Assembly: GCF_000621505.1 (NCBI RefSeq)
Contig: NZ_JHYD01000027.1
Span: 1-64,000, forward strand
DNA: 64,000 bases
Origin: Ruminiclostridium cellobioparum DSM 1351 = ATCC 15832
GTDB lineage: Bacteria; Bacillota; Clostridia; Acetivibrionales; DSM-1351
Direction: 5' to 3'
Shown here piece by piece: positions 15,179 through 25,389 of this stretch. The position numbers and the translations under genes were made by a program. Every line of letters starts with the position of its first letter. Within the stretch, counting starts at the first letter, position 1. Below the pieces are notes generated by a model. That model saw only the letters and a program-made list of their open reading frames with translations, searched no databases and was not told the origin of the DNA.

Positions 15179-17137
15179 TTACTTTCTAAGAATCCACACC
15201 AGCATTTCACCGGGCTTCCTGTTTCCCCACATAAAGTATGGAACTGCTTTGAAATCCACTTCCTTTTCATTGTCCGAATAAGTTTTGTACAAAACATCTT
15301 CCCAATTTTCTTCACCTGTCCTGAATGCCTTTCCTTTTATGACAACTGCTCCCTGGGTCAGACTTTCGTCTGTTTGGGCAGACAATTGTGAATTGACATC
15401 TATGGATATGGCAGACAGTATCCCACCGTTGTCTACCTCCTCCAGGCAATATACCAGCGGTCCTCTTTGAATTGCCACTCTTCCTGCATTTGCACGGACT
15501 TTGGGATTTGCATGAATTATGTCAATGTTCATATCCAGACAGAGTTCAATTTCGTCTCCGGCCTTCCAGTTATCCGTAAAGAACGCATAGCCGTTTTTCA
15601 ATTTTGCAACACCGTCGGCTTTTCTACCGTTTACGGAAGCAGACCAATTTTTGCACCAGCCCGGTATCCTGAAAGCAAGTGATATGTCTCCGGCAGTTGA
15701 GGCCGCTACTGTCATTTTTATTCTGCCATCCCATGGATAGCTGCTTTCCTGTTTCAGCTTTATATTCCCCGCCGCAAGTCCTATATCAGCTTCCCCTCCG
15801 ATATAAAGATGGGTATAAACTGTATTTTGATTATAAGAATAAATATACTGGTTGAGTGAAGTTAAAAGCCTTGCAATATTCGGCGGGCAGCAGGCACAGC
15901 CGAACCATTTTTGCCTTACCGGCTTCACATGGTGTTTTCCCGGATTCTTTTCGGAAGCTTCGGGCCAGACCTCAAGTGGATTGACATAGAAGAAATGTCT
16001 TCCGTCGCGGGACATTGCACCCAGCACCGTGTTGTACAGGGCCCTTTCCATGACATCTCCATATTCGCCAAGCTGCTCCAGCTGCAGCATTCTGTGGGCA
16101 AAAAATATCAGTCCTATCGAAGCACAGGATTCAGCATATACTGTATCATTGGGAAGATCATAGTCAAATGAAAATGCCTCTCCATGATGGGTCGAGCCTA
16201 TTCCTCCGGTTATATACATCTGTTTGTTTATCATATTGTTCCATAGACGTTTGCAGGCATCCAGCAATGATTGGTCACCGGTTTCTCTTGCCAGGTCGGC
16301 CATGGCAGTATACATATAAACAGCTCTTACAGAGTGTCCCACTGCCGCCTCCTGCAGACGAACAGGCTTATGCGCCTGATTGTATTCAAGCTCGGGTGAA
16401 GGTAACTGTCCTTTGGCCCAGTGAGAATATCCTCCTCTTCTTTCCCATTCTTTTATAAAGAAATTAGGTTCTTTTCCCCTCTCATCTATAAAGTATTTAC
16501 TCAATTTCAGATATTTTTCATTACCGGTCGCTTCATATAGCTTTACAAGTGCCAGCTCGATCTCCTGATGTCCGTCATATCCCTGAAGTTTTCCCGGCTC
16601 AGGACCAAACACAGAATCAATGTTATCTGCAAAACGGCACATAACATCCAGCAGTTTTCTCTTCCCTGTGGCTTTATAATAAGCAACGGCTGCCTCCATC
16701 ATATGACCCGCAACATATAATTCATGACACTCATGCAGATTTGTCCACTTTTTCCCTGGCTCTTTCAGTATAAAATAAGTATCCAGGTAACCGTCGGGCT
16801 GCTGCGCCTTCTCAATAATATCAATAATTCCGTCGGCTATTTCTTCAAGCTTCGGATCAGGGTGGCTCTGAAGACTGTAACCCACTGCCTCCAGCCATTT
16901 GGCCATGTCGCTGTCCTGGAAGACAAGTCCTCCGAATTCGCCGTTCTCAAGCCCTGCAGCAATCTTAAAGTTCTTTACGGCAAAACTTGGTTCAGCATCC
17001 GGTATACGGTCATTTAAAGCCTCCCACTGATAAGGTATCACAGTATTTCTTACAAGTTCCACATATTCCGACCAGAATGGGTCGGAAACAGTCACGTTTT
17101 TAATTGAAACAGGCTGAGACGTAATAATTTTATCCAT
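15179..17137 (-). CDS. GH127 beta-L-arabinofuranosidase
   Basis: 652 aa, typical of GH127 (HypBA1-like). The cysteine-zinc catalytic centre is visible: the YAESCASIG box and the GCACCPPN box, which supply the Glu/Cys and double-Cys ligands including the nucleophile cysteine. The N-terminal alpha/alpha barrel is followed by beta-sandwich domains. It removes terminal beta-L-arabinofuranose from arabino-oligosaccharides or glycoproteins. No signal peptide is seen, so it acts on imported oligosaccharides. It is transcribed alone, divergent from an AraC gene at 17276, with the probable promoter at 17197-17219. Confidence 0.92.
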   Translation of the reverse strand: MDKIITSQPVSIKNVTVSDPFWSEYVELVRNTVIPYQWEALNDRIPDAEPSFAVKNFKIAAGLENGEFGGLVFQDSDMAKWLEAVGYSLQSHPDPKLEEIADGIIDIIEKAQQPDGYLDTYFILKEPGKKWTNLHECHELYVAGHMMEAAVAYYKATGKRKLLDVMCRFADNIDSVFGPEPGKLQGYDGHQEIELALVKLYEATGNEKYLKLSKYFIDERGKEPNFFIKEWERRGGYSHWAKGQLPSPELEYNQAHKPVRLQEAAVGHSVRAVYMYTAMADLARETGDQSLLDACKRLWNNMINKQMYITGGIGSTHHGEAFSFDYDLPNDTVYAESCASIGLIFFAHRMLQLEQLGEYGDVMERALYNTVLGAMSRDGRHFFYVNPLEVWPEASEKNPGKHHVKPVRQKWFGCACCPPNIARLLTSLNQYIYSYNQNTVYTHLYIGGEADIGLAAGNIKLKQESSYPWDGRIKMTVAASTAGDISLAFRIPGWCKNWSASVNGRKADGVAKLKNGYAFFTDNWKAGDEIELCLDMNIDIIHANPKVRANAGRVAIQRGPLVYCLEEVDNGGILSAISIDVNSQLSAQTDESLTQGAVVIKGKAFRTGEENWEDVLYKTYSDNEKEVDFKAVPYFMWGNRKPGEMLVWILRK

Positions 17138-17196
17138 AGAAATCCCTCTCCTTTTTAAAGGTGTATAAAAACTGCATATTGCTGTTATGCCTAAAT

Positions 17197-17219
17197 GTCT
17201 TTACAATATAAGTATGACA
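17197..17219 (-). promoter_or_regulatory. Probable GH127 promoter with the kdu-like motif
   Basis: On the minus strand TGTCATACT (extended -10-like) followed by TATATTGTAAAGAC matches 13473-13495 at 18 of 23 positions and at the same distance from the start codon. Confidence 0.5.
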
Positions 17220-17275
17220 AATAAAGCAGTAATTGTAAGTAGATAAAATACACAAAAGGTGGATAATATTAACCT

Positions 17276-18169
17276 ATGTATTATTTGAAAACAGACATAA
17301 CAAAACCCTTGCAATTCTTATCAGCGGGAATATTTACCTCCGACACGGTCTGGAAGCACATGGAACGCGTTATTGACAGCTTTGAAATTATTATTGGTAT
17401 ACGCGGAAACATATATATGCAGCAGGACGACGAAAGGTTTGTTTTAAGCGAAGGCGATTTTCTGCTGCTGCTTCCCGGCCACACCCACAGCGGATATGAC
17501 GTTTCACCAAAGGGAACCTCCTTCTTCTGGCTGCACTTCCAATGTAATGAGGATCATATTATTCTGGATGAGAAAGAGGCGGATGAAGATATAAAATTAA
17601 CAAATAACAATCCCTATTTTGCAGGGTTTGAGGACAAAGTCCTGCTGCCCGGCTTTTTTCGTCAATTTAATCGGGAAAGACTGAGTATTTTATTTCACCA
17701 GCTGCTTCACGTCTCAGAGTCCAATTATTATACAAGACACAGCATGAATTACTTTTTGACCTCACTGGCTATCGAGCTCACAGAACAAACCCTTTCCCAG
17801 GCATCAGGAAAAAAAGGGAACATGGACGGAAAGGAAAAGCTCTCAACGATTATAGAATGGTTAAATACTCATTACACCCGTCATATATCACTGAAATCAG
17901 CAGCATATGAATTTAATTACACTAAGGAATATCTGGCACGGTACTTCAAAAAGCATATGGGAATGAGCATGCAGGAATATATAAACAAGATCAGAATTGC
18001 AAAAGCAAGGGAACTGCTGATCCAATCGGATAAAAATGTGAAGGAGATCTCTTCGGAACTGGGTTTCTCTGATGACAAGTATTTTTTAAGGCTTTTCAAG
18101 CAGCACGAAAAAATAACCCCCCGGGAATACCGGAGGGCATATTACAAACTCCATATGAATAATATTTGA
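17276..18169 (+). CDS. AraC-family regulator (GH127-linked)
   Basis: 297 aa. An N-terminal cupin sensor (IIIGIRGNIYMQQDDERFVL, LLLPGHTHSGYD) precedes a C-terminal AraC double HTH (ISLKSAAYEFNYTKEYLARYFK ... VKEISSELGFSDDKYFLRLFK). It is divergent from the GH127 gene with a 138 bp shared promoter region, the usual arrangement for a local activator. The weak AAGGTGG site is 13 bases from the ATG. The ligand is probably an arabinose-containing sugar, inferred from context only. Confidence 0.9.
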   Translation: MYYLKTDITKPLQFLSAGIFTSDTVWKHMERVIDSFEIIIGIRGNIYMQQDDERFVLSEGDFLLLLPGHTHSGYDVSPKGTSFFWLHFQCNEDHIILDEKEADEDIKLTNNNPYFAGFEDKVLLPGFFRQFNRERLSILFHQLLHVSESNYYTRHSMNYFLTSLAIELTEQTLSQASGKKGNMDGKEKLSTIIEWLNTHYTRHISLKSAAYEFNYTKEYLARYFKKHMGMSMQEYINKIRIAKARELLIQSDKNVKEISSELGFSDDKYFLRLFKQHEKITPREYRRAYYKLHMNNI

Positions 18170-18222
18170 GAATAGCTGCGACACTGCAAGCTCTGTTTAC
18201 CATGAAGTATTAGCCTAACAAT

Positions 18223-20511
18223 TTAAGAAACACTTATATAGTATTTTTTCCCTTTCAAGGTATTGAAATACAATACTTCTCCATTCAAAGATGTTTCAAC
18301 CACCTTTTTTTCCTCATCGGTCACCTTAAATTCCTTTGAGGTGAATATATTACAGTTTCCGCCGCAGTGTGACAGGATAGCCGCCTGGCTGAGCCTGCCG
18401 TCCTTCCATTCCATTTCTACTTCAAAGCCGCCGCGTGCAACCAGCCCCTTTGCCCTTCCCTCGCTCCAGTTATCCGGAAGAGCAGGCAGAAATTCAATAC
18501 CGCCCTCATGGCTCTGAAGCAGCATTTCTGCTATACCTGCTGTACCTCCGAAATTTCCGTCGATCTGGAAGGGCGGATGGTTGTCGAACAAATTTGGAAG
18601 AGTAGATTTTTTTAACAGCTCCATAATATTCTCATATGCCTTTTCTCCATCCTTCAGTCTTGCCCACATATTTATTATCCAGGCTCTGCTCCACCCTGTA
18701 TGACCTCCGCCATGGGCCAACCGCCTTTCGAGAGTTTTTCCGGCGGCGGCTGCCAGATCGGGTGTCTTTCTTTTACTGAACTGCTTTCCCGGATGTAAGC
18801 CAAATAAATGTGAAATATGTCTATGTCCGGGCTCTTCTTCGTCATAATCCTCCGACCATTCCTGAATCTGCCCGTACCGTCCTATCTGAGGCTTAGGGAG
18901 ACTGTCCCTGGCTTTTATCAGCTTCTCTGCAAAAGCTCTGTCAGTATGAAGAATATCCGAAGCTTCCATACATCCGGTGAAAAGTGAATATAATATCTGG
19001 CTGTCCATGGAAGGGCCTGTACATAAACAACCCTTCTCACCGTTTTCCAGTATATATGTATTCTCCGGTGAAACAGAAGGACTTGTTACGAGTCTTCCTT
19101 TGCTGTCCTCGATTAGAAAGTCCAAAAAGAATTCCGCTGCCTCTTTCATTATGGGATAGGCACCTTCTAAAAATTCCTTGTCCCTACCAAATTCATAGTG
19201 CTCCCACAGGTGGAGTGAGAGCCAGGCCGCACCCATTGGCCAGTAAGTTGCCGGAATGTATATATCCTGTGGAGCCGTGTCCCCCCATATGTCGGTATTG
19301 TGGTGCGCTACAAAGCCGCTGCAGCCGTACATTACCCTGGCCGTTCTTCTGCCTGGTGCTCTCATCCTGTCAAGGTGATCAAAGAGAGGAATGTGGCACT
19401 CGGAAAGATTGCAGGTCTCAGCAGGCCAGTAGTTCATTTCGGTGTTTATATTAATAGTGTATTTGCTGTCCCAGGCAGGCAGCATATCCTGATTCCATAT
19501 GCCCTGCAGGTTTGCAGGCAGGCTTCCCGGACGGCTGCTGGATATCAGCAGATATCTGCCGAAGCAGAAATAAAGGCATACCAGTTCATGGTCGACTTTT
19601 CCTATTTTTAGCCTTTCCAGCCTCTCTGCCGTATCCAGTCTTTTAATTTCCTCACTCTCTTCAACGTTGGGAATTTCAAACTTAACTCTTTGGTACAGCT
19701 GCGAATAATCCTCAATGTGGCTGGACATCAGCCCTGCATATGTTTTTTCTCCTGCTCCCTCAAGATATTTCAGGCACTGTGCTTCGTATTCCTTGTGATA
19801 AAAGCTGGTAGCGGCAGATATGAGCAGGATTACGGCATCTGCTTCCTCGACAATGAGGTTTTCACCGATGGTATTGACTTTTCCTCCCTCGGAAACCGCC
19901 CTGACCATTGAACAAAAGCTGACACCCTTGCCGGTACCGCAGCTTGCATACATTCCTATGGTTTTACCGTCTATGGCCCCGGAATTATCAAGGAACCTGC
20001 CCCTTCTCATATTGGCTGTAAAGCTTATCCTACCGGGAGCATCGGCTGTCAGCCGGACTACCAGGACCTGATCGGCAGCACTTGCAAAATATTCTCGTGT
20101 ATACTTAACTCCCTTTGAAACAAATTTTACAGCAGCACATGCCTTTTCAATATCAAGCTCTCTGCGGTAATCTCTTATATCACTCTCATCTATATCAAAA
20201 TTGAGTTTCAGGTTTCCCAAAGTCTGATACGGTCTCTGACTTTCGGGTACTCCGGAAAGTGCAAGAGCGGCCAGTTTTTCGGCTTCTTTTATCCTGCCCT
20301 CAGCCAGCAGTTTACGTATTTTGGGCAAATTGGACAGCGCATCAGGATTGTTTCTGTCTATGGGATCACCATACCAGATGCTGTCCTCATTTAGCTGAAT
20401 GTTTTCATTTTTCACACAGCCGTATACCATAGCCCCAAGTCTTCCGTTACCTATGGGCAATGCTTCATTCCATTCCTTTGCCGGTGATTTGTACCAAAGT
20501 TTTTGCTTCAT
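18223..20511 (-). CDS. GH95 alpha-L-fucosidase/alpha-L-galactosidase
   Basis: 762 aa inverting glycosidase, full length for GH95. It carries the N-terminal signature [14 protein letters not shown], the NxN pair in [13 protein letters not shown] (equivalent of N421/N423 in BiAfcA), the acid residue region [15 protein letters not shown], and DGNFGG near the C terminus. It removes terminal alpha-1,2-linked L-fucose or L-galactose, for example from xyloglucan or rhamnogalacturonan side chains. There is no signal peptide, so it is cytoplasmic. It lies downstream of the small gene at 20544, perhaps cotranscribed with the redox lipoprotein. Confidence 0.92.
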   Translation of the reverse strand: MKQKLWYKSPAKEWNEALPIGNGRLGAMVYGCVKNENIQLNEDSIWYGDPIDRNNPDALSNLPKIRKLLAEGRIKEAEKLAALALSGVPESQRPYQTLGNLKLNFDIDESDIRDYRRELDIEKACAAVKFVSKGVKYTREYFASAADQVLVVRLTADAPGRISFTANMRRGRFLDNSGAIDGKTIGMYASCGTGKGVSFCSMVRAVSEGGKVNTIGENLIVEEADAVILLISAATSFYHKEYEAQCLKYLEGAGEKTYAGLMSSHIEDYSQLYQRVKFEIPNVEESEEIKRLDTAERLERLKIGKVDHELVCLYFCFGRYLLISSSRPGSLPANLQGIWNQDMLPAWDSKYTININTEMNYWPAETCNLSECHIPLFDHLDRMRAPGRRTARVMYGCSGFVAHHNTDIWGDTAPQDIYIPATYWPMGAAWLSLHLWEHYEFGRDKEFLEGAYPIMKEAAEFFLDFLIEDSKGRLVTSPSVSPENTYILENGEKGCLCTGPSMDSQILYSLFTGCMEASDILHTDRAFAEKLIKARDSLPKPQIGRYGQIQEWSEDYDEEEPGHRHISHLFGLHPGKQFSKRKTPDLAAAAGKTLERRLAHGGGHTGWSRAWIINMWARLKDGEKAYENIMELLKKSTLPNLFDNHPPFQIDGNFGGTAGIAEMLLQSHEGGIEFLPALPDNWSEGRAKGLVARGGFEVEMEWKDGRLSQAAILSHCGGNCNIFTSKEFKVTDEEKKVVETSLNGEVLYFNTLKGKKYYISVS

Positions 20512-20543
20512 TTTGTTTCCTCCTTTAAGTCTTTCATTAATAA

Positions 20544-20858
20544 TCAGGAAATTTCCATGCGGTGTATGCCGTCTATGTCAATATAGTCAACTACACTCCA
20601 GGCATGTCTGTCAACAATAAAAACTTTTTCCGCATGCATTTTCAGATAAGCTTCTATTTCACCCAACAACCTTACAGTTACCGCTCCCCGATGTATGTAA
20701 CAGGGATTGTGATCATTAAAAAATTCAATGCTCTTACTGATTATCACAGCCTCCTTTATGGGTATCGAATCCAATTCTCCGTTGAACAGCAATTCATTAT
20801 TACTACTGAAAATAGATACTTGAGCTTTTGGGTCTTTGTTTTTTCTCTTTTTAAACAT
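20544..20858 (-). CDS. Hypothetical small protein
   Basis: 104 aa when started at ATG 20858, which has a GGAGAGA site; the ATG at 20891 has none. The sequence opens with lysines (MFKKRKNKD) and has alternating strands and helices ([26 protein letters not shown]-like end). There is no membrane segment and I recognise no family. It sits between the redox lipoprotein gene (51 bp upstream) and the GH95 gene (32 bp downstream) on the same strand. Confidence 0.5.
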   Translation of the reverse strand: MFKKRKNKDPKAQVSIFSSNNELLFNGELDSIPIKEAVIISKSIEFFNDHNPCYIHRGAVTVRLLGEIEAYLKMHAEKVFIVDRHAWSVVDYIDIDGIHRMEIS

Positions 20859-20909
20859 AGCCGACTCTCTCCATTGATTACGTTTTTGCATGTTTTGTAT
20901 ACTCAGCCG

Positions 20910-22469
20910 CTAAATAATGTATGTAACAAAGATAAGTCCAAATATAAGAAATGTCACTCCAAATATGATCTTTATTACAGGTAAATGCTTTCTTACAAAC
21001 TCTGAAACCAGCAATAGCCTTTTTGTCCTGTTCACAAGGATAACCAGCATAATCAACGGCAGGGAGGCTGCCAATATATATATAACAAATGACAAAACGG
21101 TAGTTCCCGTCAGCCCCGAGGTATTCTGAGCAAGGTATACAATTGTAGCAACATATATCTGACCTGTGCATAAAAATTCCCCGAGGGAAATTATAACTCC
21201 CAAGACGAAAATAACAAAAACAGTCCAGCCTGAATCAGCTTTTTCGGCAAAAAATGTTATAAGCCTGTGGTTATACTTTCTTAATGAGCCCGGCAATTGC
21301 ATTTTTACATTATTATATTTTTCTTTCCTGGCCCAGTAGGCATCTCTGAAATTCAAAAACGCCAATATCAATGATATTATAACCATGAAAATGCTTATTC
21401 CGTATTGAACATTTCTGAATGCCGTTGAATCCACTACGGTGATAATTTTGTAAGCAGCTATTCCAAAGGAAAAATATGCTGCCATCTTACCCGCAATGTA
21501 ACTGAAGCCATATTTAAATATATTTGACTTTTTAGAAATAACAAGGGATAAAAGCAAAAAAAGCATGGATATGGAACAGGGATTAATACCATTTATAAGC
21601 CCGGTAAGGAATATACCCGGAATATTTTCAGGCGTCAGGCTTTTTATATTATTTTCCCTGTTAAGCCTGTCATAATCAAAATTTAAAGCCTCTCCCCCAA
21701 TTATTATTTTTTCCATATTCTTTTTTATATGGTCGTATCCGCTGATATAACCCTTTGAATAAAACATAACAGGTACTTCACGTTTGTCCTCGGGTACATC
21801 ATAATATTCAAAAAGACTTTGCAGCAATGCCAGATTATTTTCCTCAGTAATATTTTTATGTTCTATTACCAGCATGGAATTTACAGTCTTTCCTTCAATG
21901 TCCAGCTTGTATCCGCTGGAAAGTGTTTTTAAAAACTCCTCGGTATCATTACAGTCTTTGCAGGATGATGTATTGAAATATATAAAATATGAGCTGTCTT
22001 TGTCCGTCGTACCCTGTATGCCTTTCCGGGTGTTCAACTGTCCGGGGGAGTTTATTGCGGGTTCTTTGCTTTTCTTGTCCGGACTGAAGCTTTTTTTATT
22101 GATGCTGCTCAGCAAAAGCTCTCTCATATTTTTTTCTATATCTTCCAGACCCATAATATAATTATTCCCGGAGGTAAGCATAGGGTAGCTGATATCTTCA
22201 GCTTTCATATTATTGGCCTTCAGAAAAAGCATAAGACTTTCAGGCATTGCTTCCTTAAAAATGTTAACTGTAATAATTTCATATTCGGAACTGTCAATGC
22301 CCTTTAAAACAGAACTTGCCATATCATAAAACTTGCCGCTTTCATTACATGCCCCGCAGGCATTGAAGTAATAATAATACAGTTTTACAGGCTCACTTTT
22401 TACTGAGCACCCGAACAAGGCTAAAATGGACAAAAAGCAAAGCAATAAAGATATATATCTTTTCTTCAT
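20910..22469 (-). CDS. Lipoprotein with two thioredoxin-like domains fused to a CcdA/DsbD-type membrane domain
   Basis: 519 aa. A signal peptide ends in a lipobox (LALFGC, C21). A first glutaredoxin/thioredoxin-like domain has C38-G-A-C41, and a second has C170-K-D-C173. From about residue 285 there are six or so membrane spans of the CcdA/DsbD family, with the paired intramembrane cysteines C298 (GINPCSISM) and C434 (GEFLCTGQIY). The likely role is moving reducing power from cytoplasmic thioredoxin across the membrane to its own extracytoplasmic CxxC domains. The fused order and two Trx modules are unusual; the partners are unknown. Confidence 0.8.
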   Translation of the reverse strand: MKKRYISLLLCFLSILALFGCSVKSEPVKLYYYYFNACGACNESGKFYDMASSVLKGIDSSEYEIITVNIFKEAMPESLMLFLKANNMKAEDISYPMLTSGNNYIMGLEDIEKNMRELLLSSINKKSFSPDKKSKEPAINSPGQLNTRKGIQGTTDKDSSYFIYFNTSSCKDCNDTEEFLKTLSSGYKLDIEGKTVNSMLVIEHKNITEENNLALLQSLFEYYDVPEDKREVPVMFYSKGYISGYDHIKKNMEKIIIGGEALNFDYDRLNRENNIKSLTPENIPGIFLTGLINGINPCSISMLFLLLSLVISKKSNIFKYGFSYIAGKMAAYFSFGIAAYKIITVVDSTAFRNVQYGISIFMVIISLILAFLNFRDAYWARKEKYNNVKMQLPGSLRKYNHRLITFFAEKADSGWTVFVIFVLGVIISLGEFLCTGQIYVATIVYLAQNTSGLTGTTVLSFVIYILAASLPLIMLVILVNRTKRLLLVSEFVRKHLPVIKIIFGVTFLIFGLIFVTYII

Positions 22470-22554
22470 GGGCTACCTGCCTAGTATATGGTATTGGTAT
22501 CTATATTTAATCACATTAATTCTAAAACTCCAAATCGTGTGTGCAATTATTTAA

Positions 22555-22587
22555 ATAAAGCCCTTACAAAATCCGTAAGGGCTTTAT
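22555..22587 (-). terminator. Terminator of the lplBCA-type operon
   Basis: ATAAAGCCCTTAC and GTAAGGGCTTTAT pair perfectly over 13 bp around 7 nt. It lies 20 bp after the binding-protein stop and ends in TTTAAAT on the minus strand. Confidence 0.82.
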
Positions 22588-22606
22588 CGGAAAATAACTA
22601 TTATTC

Positions 22607-24364
22607 CTATTTACCTAAACTTTTAGCATATTGATCGTAAGCATTCTGCTGAATTGCCAGATATCCCGCCAAATCCATACTGTTGATCTTGTCTACATAA
22701 GTCTGCCAGGTATTAATATCCAGATCACCTGTTATAAACTGAACTGTAGCCTGATTTACAAATTTGCCTATAGAAACTGTATAATCAGCAATTTTTTTGG
22801 CATCTTCTTCTGTGTAGGCAAGATTTGGAAGCATGGTACTGTCGTCAGGCTTGTATTTTGAATATGCCTTACCGCATTGATACAGCAATGCCTCAACGCT
22901 GGTCTTGGGATTAGCGCAGTACTGGCTGAGTCTGAAATCATTTGTATTGTGGGTCATAACTGCATCAGGATCCCAGACATATTTTACAAAATTCAAACCT
23001 TCATCGGTATAATCCGGAATCTGACTGCTTCTTAACTTCTTGGCAGGTATTTTCTTCCATTTAGCTTCTCCTCCTGCAATTGAAGTACCTTCCGATACAT
23101 AATCCCATGCTATACCCTTTGGTCCATTCTGTGTAATCAGAGTCATTTCTTGCGATGCAAGGAGATCAAAGAATTTAACAGCCAGTTCAGGATTCTTACA
23201 GTCTGCAGATACTAAACCATAGTTGCTCTGGAAGTAATTTGTCGGATAGTAGGCAGCCAGCTGTACTCCCTTGGGTCCTTTTACAGGTTCTAAAACCACC
23301 CAGTCTTGATATGAACCTTCCTGCTCCTTTACAAGAGCATCTGTGTTGCATGGCCACCAACCGCCCGGTGCCATGGCAGCCAGTTGAGGAGTGCCCTGTA
23401 CTGTAGCCTTCTGTTGGTCTGCATTTTGGGTAAAGGCCTGTGAATCCAATAAACCTTCTTTATAAAGCTTGTTTAAGTATATCAATGCATCTTTGTATTC
23501 GTCTTTTGTAAACTGATATTCTACTTTACCGTTATTTACAACAAAGCCTGCACCAACTACAGGGTTGGTATTTGACAATATGTTATTATTCTGAATAAAT
23601 GCATTTGTTATAAAGGTTGTGGGGTCAGTTGCCCAACCTCCAGCAGCAATATTTCCGGTAAATGGAATCTCATCAGCCTTTCCGTTGCCGTTAGGATCTT
23701 TTTCCTTCACAGCCTTCAGGAACGTATACAATTCGTCTGTAGTTGCAGGTATTTTTCCGCCTGCCAGTTTGTCTACCCATGGCTTGTAAATCCACATTCT
23801 TGACTGATACATGCAATGGAAGCATTCGTTATCGTCTCCATAGCAATATATATTTCCGTCAGGCATTGTTATATCTCCCAATCTTAACGGACTAACCTTA
23901 TTTAATTCATTCCAGTTAGGTGCATCTTTTAAGTAATCGTTCAACGGAATAATCAGGCCTTGCTTTCCATAAAGCGTGGTTTCGGCTTTAGACCATTTTG
24001 TTGATAAGAATATGTCAGGCAATGTTTCTCCGCTTGCCATAAGCAAGTTAAGCTTGGTTTTACCGTCGTCTCCGGTTACAGAGTACTTGAAATCAATTTT
24101 GATATTTTGCTCTTTCTCCAGATAGTCGGTAACATAATTGTTGGTATAGTCGCCGTTTTCTCCAGAGTAAGGAGTCATTACGAATGCAGTTAAAGTGGCT
24201 TTCTCCTTTAATGGAAATGTAATGTCAGACTTTTGCGCCTCAACACTGGAACTTCCGGCAGTAGAACTTGCAGTGCTTCCAGTATTGGTCCCTGATCCAC
24301 AACCTGTCAATAACAGGGCTGTGACCGAGGCACAAATAATAGCTTTTGATACAAACTTCTTCAT
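22607..24364 (-). CDS. LplA-type extracellular sugar-binding lipoprotein
   Basis: 585 aa solute-binding protein of ABC family 1. It starts at ATG 24364, which has an AGGAGG site; the upstream ATG at 24418 has none. A signal peptide ends with lipobox LLLTGC (C22), followed by a serine/threonine-rich linker. Long binding proteins of this LplA/YtcQ type capture oligosaccharides such as rhamnogalacturonan or unsaturated galacturonides and deliver them to the LplB/LplC permeases encoded just upstream. No ATPase is present; such systems share MsmX-type ATPases encoded elsewhere. Confidence 0.88.
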   Translation of the reverse strand: MKKFVSKAIICASVTALLLTGCGSGTNTGSTASSTAGSSSVEAQKSDITFPLKEKATLTAFVMTPYSGENGDYTNNYVTDYLEKEQNIKIDFKYSVTGDDGKTKLNLLMASGETLPDIFLSTKWSKAETTLYGKQGLIIPLNDYLKDAPNWNELNKVSPLRLGDITMPDGNIYCYGDDNECFHCMYQSRMWIYKPWVDKLAGGKIPATTDELYTFLKAVKEKDPNGNGKADEIPFTGNIAAGGWATDPTTFITNAFIQNNNILSNTNPVVGAGFVVNNGKVEYQFTKDEYKDALIYLNKLYKEGLLDSQAFTQNADQQKATVQGTPQLAAMAPGGWWPCNTDALVKEQEGSYQDWVVLEPVKGPKGVQLAAYYPTNYFQSNYGLVSADCKNPELAVKFFDLLASQEMTLITQNGPKGIAWDYVSEGTSIAGGEAKWKKIPAKKLRSSQIPDYTDEGLNFVKYVWDPDAVMTHNTNDFRLSQYCANPKTSVEALLYQCGKAYSKYKPDDSTMLPNLAYTEEDAKKIADYTVSIGKFVNQATVQFITGDLDINTWQTYVDKINSMDLAGYLAIQQNAYDQYAKSLGK

Positions 24365-24444
24365 GACTTTTCCTCCTAATTTGTTTTTATAATAATAAAA
24401 CATTTTCTTTGAGCTCATAAGAAAATATTTTAGTTATTCATTTT

Positions 24445-25335
24445 TTAGCCTTTTACCGATCCTATCATGACTCCTTTTACAAAATACTTCTGAACAAAAG
24501 GATAGAGTATCATCAACGGAAGGCTGCTGACTACTATGGTACCGTATTTCAGCATTTCACCAAGATACTGGTTCCTGAGCCTTATTTCGGGATCAACCCC
24601 CGATTGTGACAGATCTGTACTTCCCATGATAAGAATTCCTCTTAAAATAAGCTGTAAGGGATATTTCTCTTCGGAGTGCAAATATATCAATGCTGAAAAG
24701 TATGAATTCCACAATGCTACTGCCACCCAAAGACTGATTACTGCTATTATGGGCTTTGACAGTGGAATTACTATTTTAAGCAAGAACCTGAAATCGTCAC
24801 AGCCGTCCAATCTGGAAGCCTCCAGTAACTCCAAAGGTATATTCTGTCTGTAAAAGGTCCTGGCAACAATGACATTATATGCACTTAAAGCTGTGGGTAA
24901 TATAATAGCCCAAATGGTGTCAATCATATGCAATTGTTTTACCAGCAAATATGTTGGAACCAGTCCGCCGTTAAACATCATGGTAAATAGGAAGTATCCC
25001 ATGAAAAGCTTCTTTCCCTTAATGTCATCTCTGGAAAGCGGGTAAGAGGCCATAATGGTTAATACTACGCTGACTATGGTTCCCGACACCATGTAGATAA
25101 GAGAGTTCAAATATCCAGTCCATATGGGACCGTAGGCGAATACCGTTTTGTATCCCAAAAGTGTGGGTTCAACCGGCAATATTTTGACTTTTCCGGTCAT
25201 CAATGCGTCTCCTGAACTAAAGGAGCAGCTTATCAAGTAAATAAACGGGTACATGACAGCCAATAAAAATACAGCCAGAAGAGTATGATTTACAATATTA
25301 AATATTCTATCCTGCAAACAATATCTGGTTTTCAT
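24445..25335 (-). CDS. LplC/YtcP-type ABC permease
   Basis: 296 aa, six predicted membrane spans, with the EAA loop for ATPase contact (LLEASRLDGCDDFRFLLKI). It is the second permease of the transporter, between the LplB-type gene (54 bp upstream) and the binding protein. The C terminus ends in KGVMIGSVKG, typical of the MalG-like group. It pairs with the protein at 25390 to form the membrane channel for oligosaccharide uptake. Confidence 0.9.
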   Translation of the reverse strand: MKTRYCLQDRIFNIVNHTLLAVFLLAVMYPFIYLISCSFSSGDALMTGKVKILPVEPTLLGYKTVFAYGPIWTGYLNSLIYMVSGTIVSVVLTIMASYPLSRDDIKGKKLFMGYFLFTMMFNGGLVPTYLLVKQLHMIDTIWAIILPTALSAYNVIVARTFYRQNIPLELLEASRLDGCDDFRFLLKIVIPLSKPIIAVISLWVAVALWNSYFSALIYLHSEEKYPLQLILRGILIMGSTDLSQSGVDPEIRLRNQYLGEMLKYGTIVVSSLPLMILYPFVQKYFVKGVMIGSVKG

Positions 25336-25389
25336 TCCAAATCCACCTTTTATAATAAATTAGTCTTTATTTTATCAATACCGGAAAGT

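Noticed and set aside
20562-20984. Plus-strand 140 aa open frame
   Set aside because: Shadow of the minus-strand hypothetical and redox genes; low-complexity composition and no ribosome binding site.
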